Shown: positions 31,550 to 32,739 of the stretch, piece after piece
How the letters are laid out: each line of letters starts with the position of its first letter
Position numbering within the stretch: the first letter of the stretch is position 1
Source: Gnetum montanum
Lineage: Eukaryota; Streptophyta; Gnetopsida; Gnetales; Gnetaceae
Assembly (NCBI GenBank): GCA_015680685.1
Contig: MNCI01028365.1
Location: 445,693 to 478,431 of the forward strand
Reading direction: 5' to 3'
DNA length: 32,739 bases
Notes under the pieces: generated by a model
Seen by the model: only the letters and a program-made list of their open reading frames with translations
The model's database searches: none
What the model was told of the DNA's origin: nothing
Translations under genes and position numbers: made by a program

Positions 31550-32619
31550 TTTGTCTAGAGTAGATTTATTTTGAATAATGTTTTTATATCCATAGAGGCT
31601 GTGACATTGTTCATGGATACTAATCCGAATATTATTCTTCTTAAATTAGATTATGCAAAAGTTTATGATAGGGTGAAGTGCCTTTAATATTAGCTATGTT
31701 ATAAAATTTAGGCCTAGGTTCTTTTTTTATTTATCAAGTTAAAATATTATTTTTCTTTGCTAGTACCAAGATATACATTAACAAGAATTGTTTTCAAGTT
31801 ATTATTTTTCAAAGATCAAGTAGGCAAGGTTGCCCTCTTATTCCTTATCTTTTTATTCTTGCTAAAGTTTTGGTTATATTTTAAAGCATGATCTCTTTTA
31901 AAACAAGATCAAAGGTTTATCTTCTCCTAACATTATGCACCAAATTATTAATAGTCACTTTTCATATGACAAATTTTCCTTATTAAAAGCATCTAAAAAT
32001 AACTTAAGTATTTCCCTTCATTGTATACATGTTTATTGTAAACCCTCTAACTATGATATTAATTGGAACAAAATTCATGCTTATGAGATCCAAGCTTGGA
32101 CATATTCCTTTTGAGCTTTCTAATTTTTTCTAGATCTAAGTTTATAACTTTTCTAGGCATTCCTTATTGTCTCTTAGATTCTACTAGTCATTTTTGGGAC
32201 ATACTTTTTTGCAAAGTTCATCAAAAACTTAGTAAGTGGGTTGGCAAACTATTATCTTTAGTATGAAGATTTATTGTTGCTTCTAGAATTTTGCAATCTA
32301 CTCATGTTTATTATTCTTCATTGATGGCTACTTCTAAAGTTCATATGAATAGTTAGAGTAGCTTATTAGATTTTATTTTATTTTTAGTCTTTTTGGAGAA
32401 ACAATCATGCTCTTCATTACCTTCCTCAAGTTAATTGGAAATTTTGTACTCTTGACAAAAAAGTAGGTGGTTTAAGTTTTCCTTTAGCTTATCATTAAGG
32501 AATTTTACTTGCTGCCAAGTGGATTTGAAGAGATTTGTAAGGTGATAGAAGTTGGAAACTACTTATTAGACATTGAATTAAATCTAGTTGTCTAGCTAAT
32601 TTAAATTTTGGTTTAATAG
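31550..32619 (+). mobile_element. Second LINE RT fragment, plus strand, heavily T-enriched
   Basis: Frames contain an IILLKLDYAKVYDRVK segment (the RT palm A block), then FLGIP, RFIVASRILQSTHVYYSS and LMATSK. These parallel the minus-strand LINE blocks LLGIP, RFIVVNHILSSTHVYYSS and FMAPSK. Stops are numerous and codons are strongly T-rich. It begins inside the RT domain beside the truncated minus-strand LINE and is interrupted at 32620 by the LTR-like repeat. Confidence 0.75.
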
Positions 32620-32739
32620 TGATGAGTGGCGAGGTACCCCTACACTCAACCATACGAATACGAGCGTGTACGTGCGATCCGGTCGAACTCCGCAGACTAA
32701 ATGCCTTAACACCACAAGAAACACTTGGGGTTAATCGTT
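32620..32739 (+). mobile_element. LTR-like repeat end, truncated by window edge
   Basis: Begins TGATGAGTGGCGAGGTACCC and matches the reverse complement of 427-547 with about 15 differences in 120 bases by eye, plus a 4-base indel (TTAATTAATCGTT against TTAATCGTT). It is inserted into the plus-strand LINE fragment. It faces away from the left copy, so the two do not form one element with direct LTRs. Confidence 0.65.

Noticed and set aside
1-32739. Whole window as one giant element bounded by LTRs
   Set aside because: The terminal repeats are inverted, an ordinary conserved plant gene occupies most of the interval, and each repeat runs out of the window, so independent insertions are more likely.

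Overview
The window looks like nuclear DNA of a seed plant, quite possibly a gymnosperm, although the sequence alone does not fix the species. The evidence is a plant-specific gene (aldehyde dehydrogenase family 22, ALDH22A1) split into 14 exons with canonical GT-AG introns. It sits in AT-rich DNA full of decayed LINEs, LTR-type repeats and remains of an endogenous caulimovirid (plant pararetrovirus). There is no operon structure and no bacterial feature.

Layout. Positions 1-547 and 32620-32739 are the ends of two copies of one LTR-like repeat in opposite orientation, each running off the window. From 548 to about 7080 lies downstream sequence with repeat debris: a LINE ORF1-like zinc-knuckle remnant (+), a 260-bp tandem duplication with tRNA-like box B character, an RTE-type LINE reverse transcriptase scrap (-), and an (AG)n microsatellite. 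From 27052 down to 7081 on the minus strand is one complete ALDH22A1 gene. Exon lengths sum to 1788 nt, giving 595 codons plus stop with every phase matching and all ALDH catalytic motifs present. From about 27060 to 27900 is its 5' flank. From about 27919 to 31545 is an L1-like LINE ORF2 on the minus strand (endonuclease, RT, zf-RVT) broken by stops and a frameshift. It abuts a second, T-rich LINE RT fragment on the plus strand (31550-32619), which is cut by the right-hand LTR-like repeat.

The unusual part is ALDH22A1 intron 12, which is about 12.9 kb while most of the other introns are 85-530 bp. Roughly 8.9-18.8 kb of it is a rearranged cluster of decayed caulimovirid sequence. A plus-strand piece (RT, RNase H, Cys/His module, non-coding region) ends near 11250 against a minus-strand piece that runs, in its own sense, from a movement-protein-like region (18.5 kb) through coiled coil, coat protein with CCHC knuckle, RT (YIDD), RNase H, Cys/His module and non-coding region into a second movement-protein-like copy (11.3-12.0 kb). 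That is more than one genome length, head to tail. A further plus-strand coat-protein scrap lies at about 18.58-18.81 kb. The opposed arms form an imperfect inverted repeat of about 1 kb.

Inside the minus-strand viral copy sits a GC-rich, polyadenylated, roughly 1.27-kb retroposed sequence (13528-14796) with a 15-bp target-site duplication. The opposed viral copy near 10268 preserves the empty site. None of the viral, LINE or retroposon reading frames is intact. The only gene I regard as functional is ALDH22A1.
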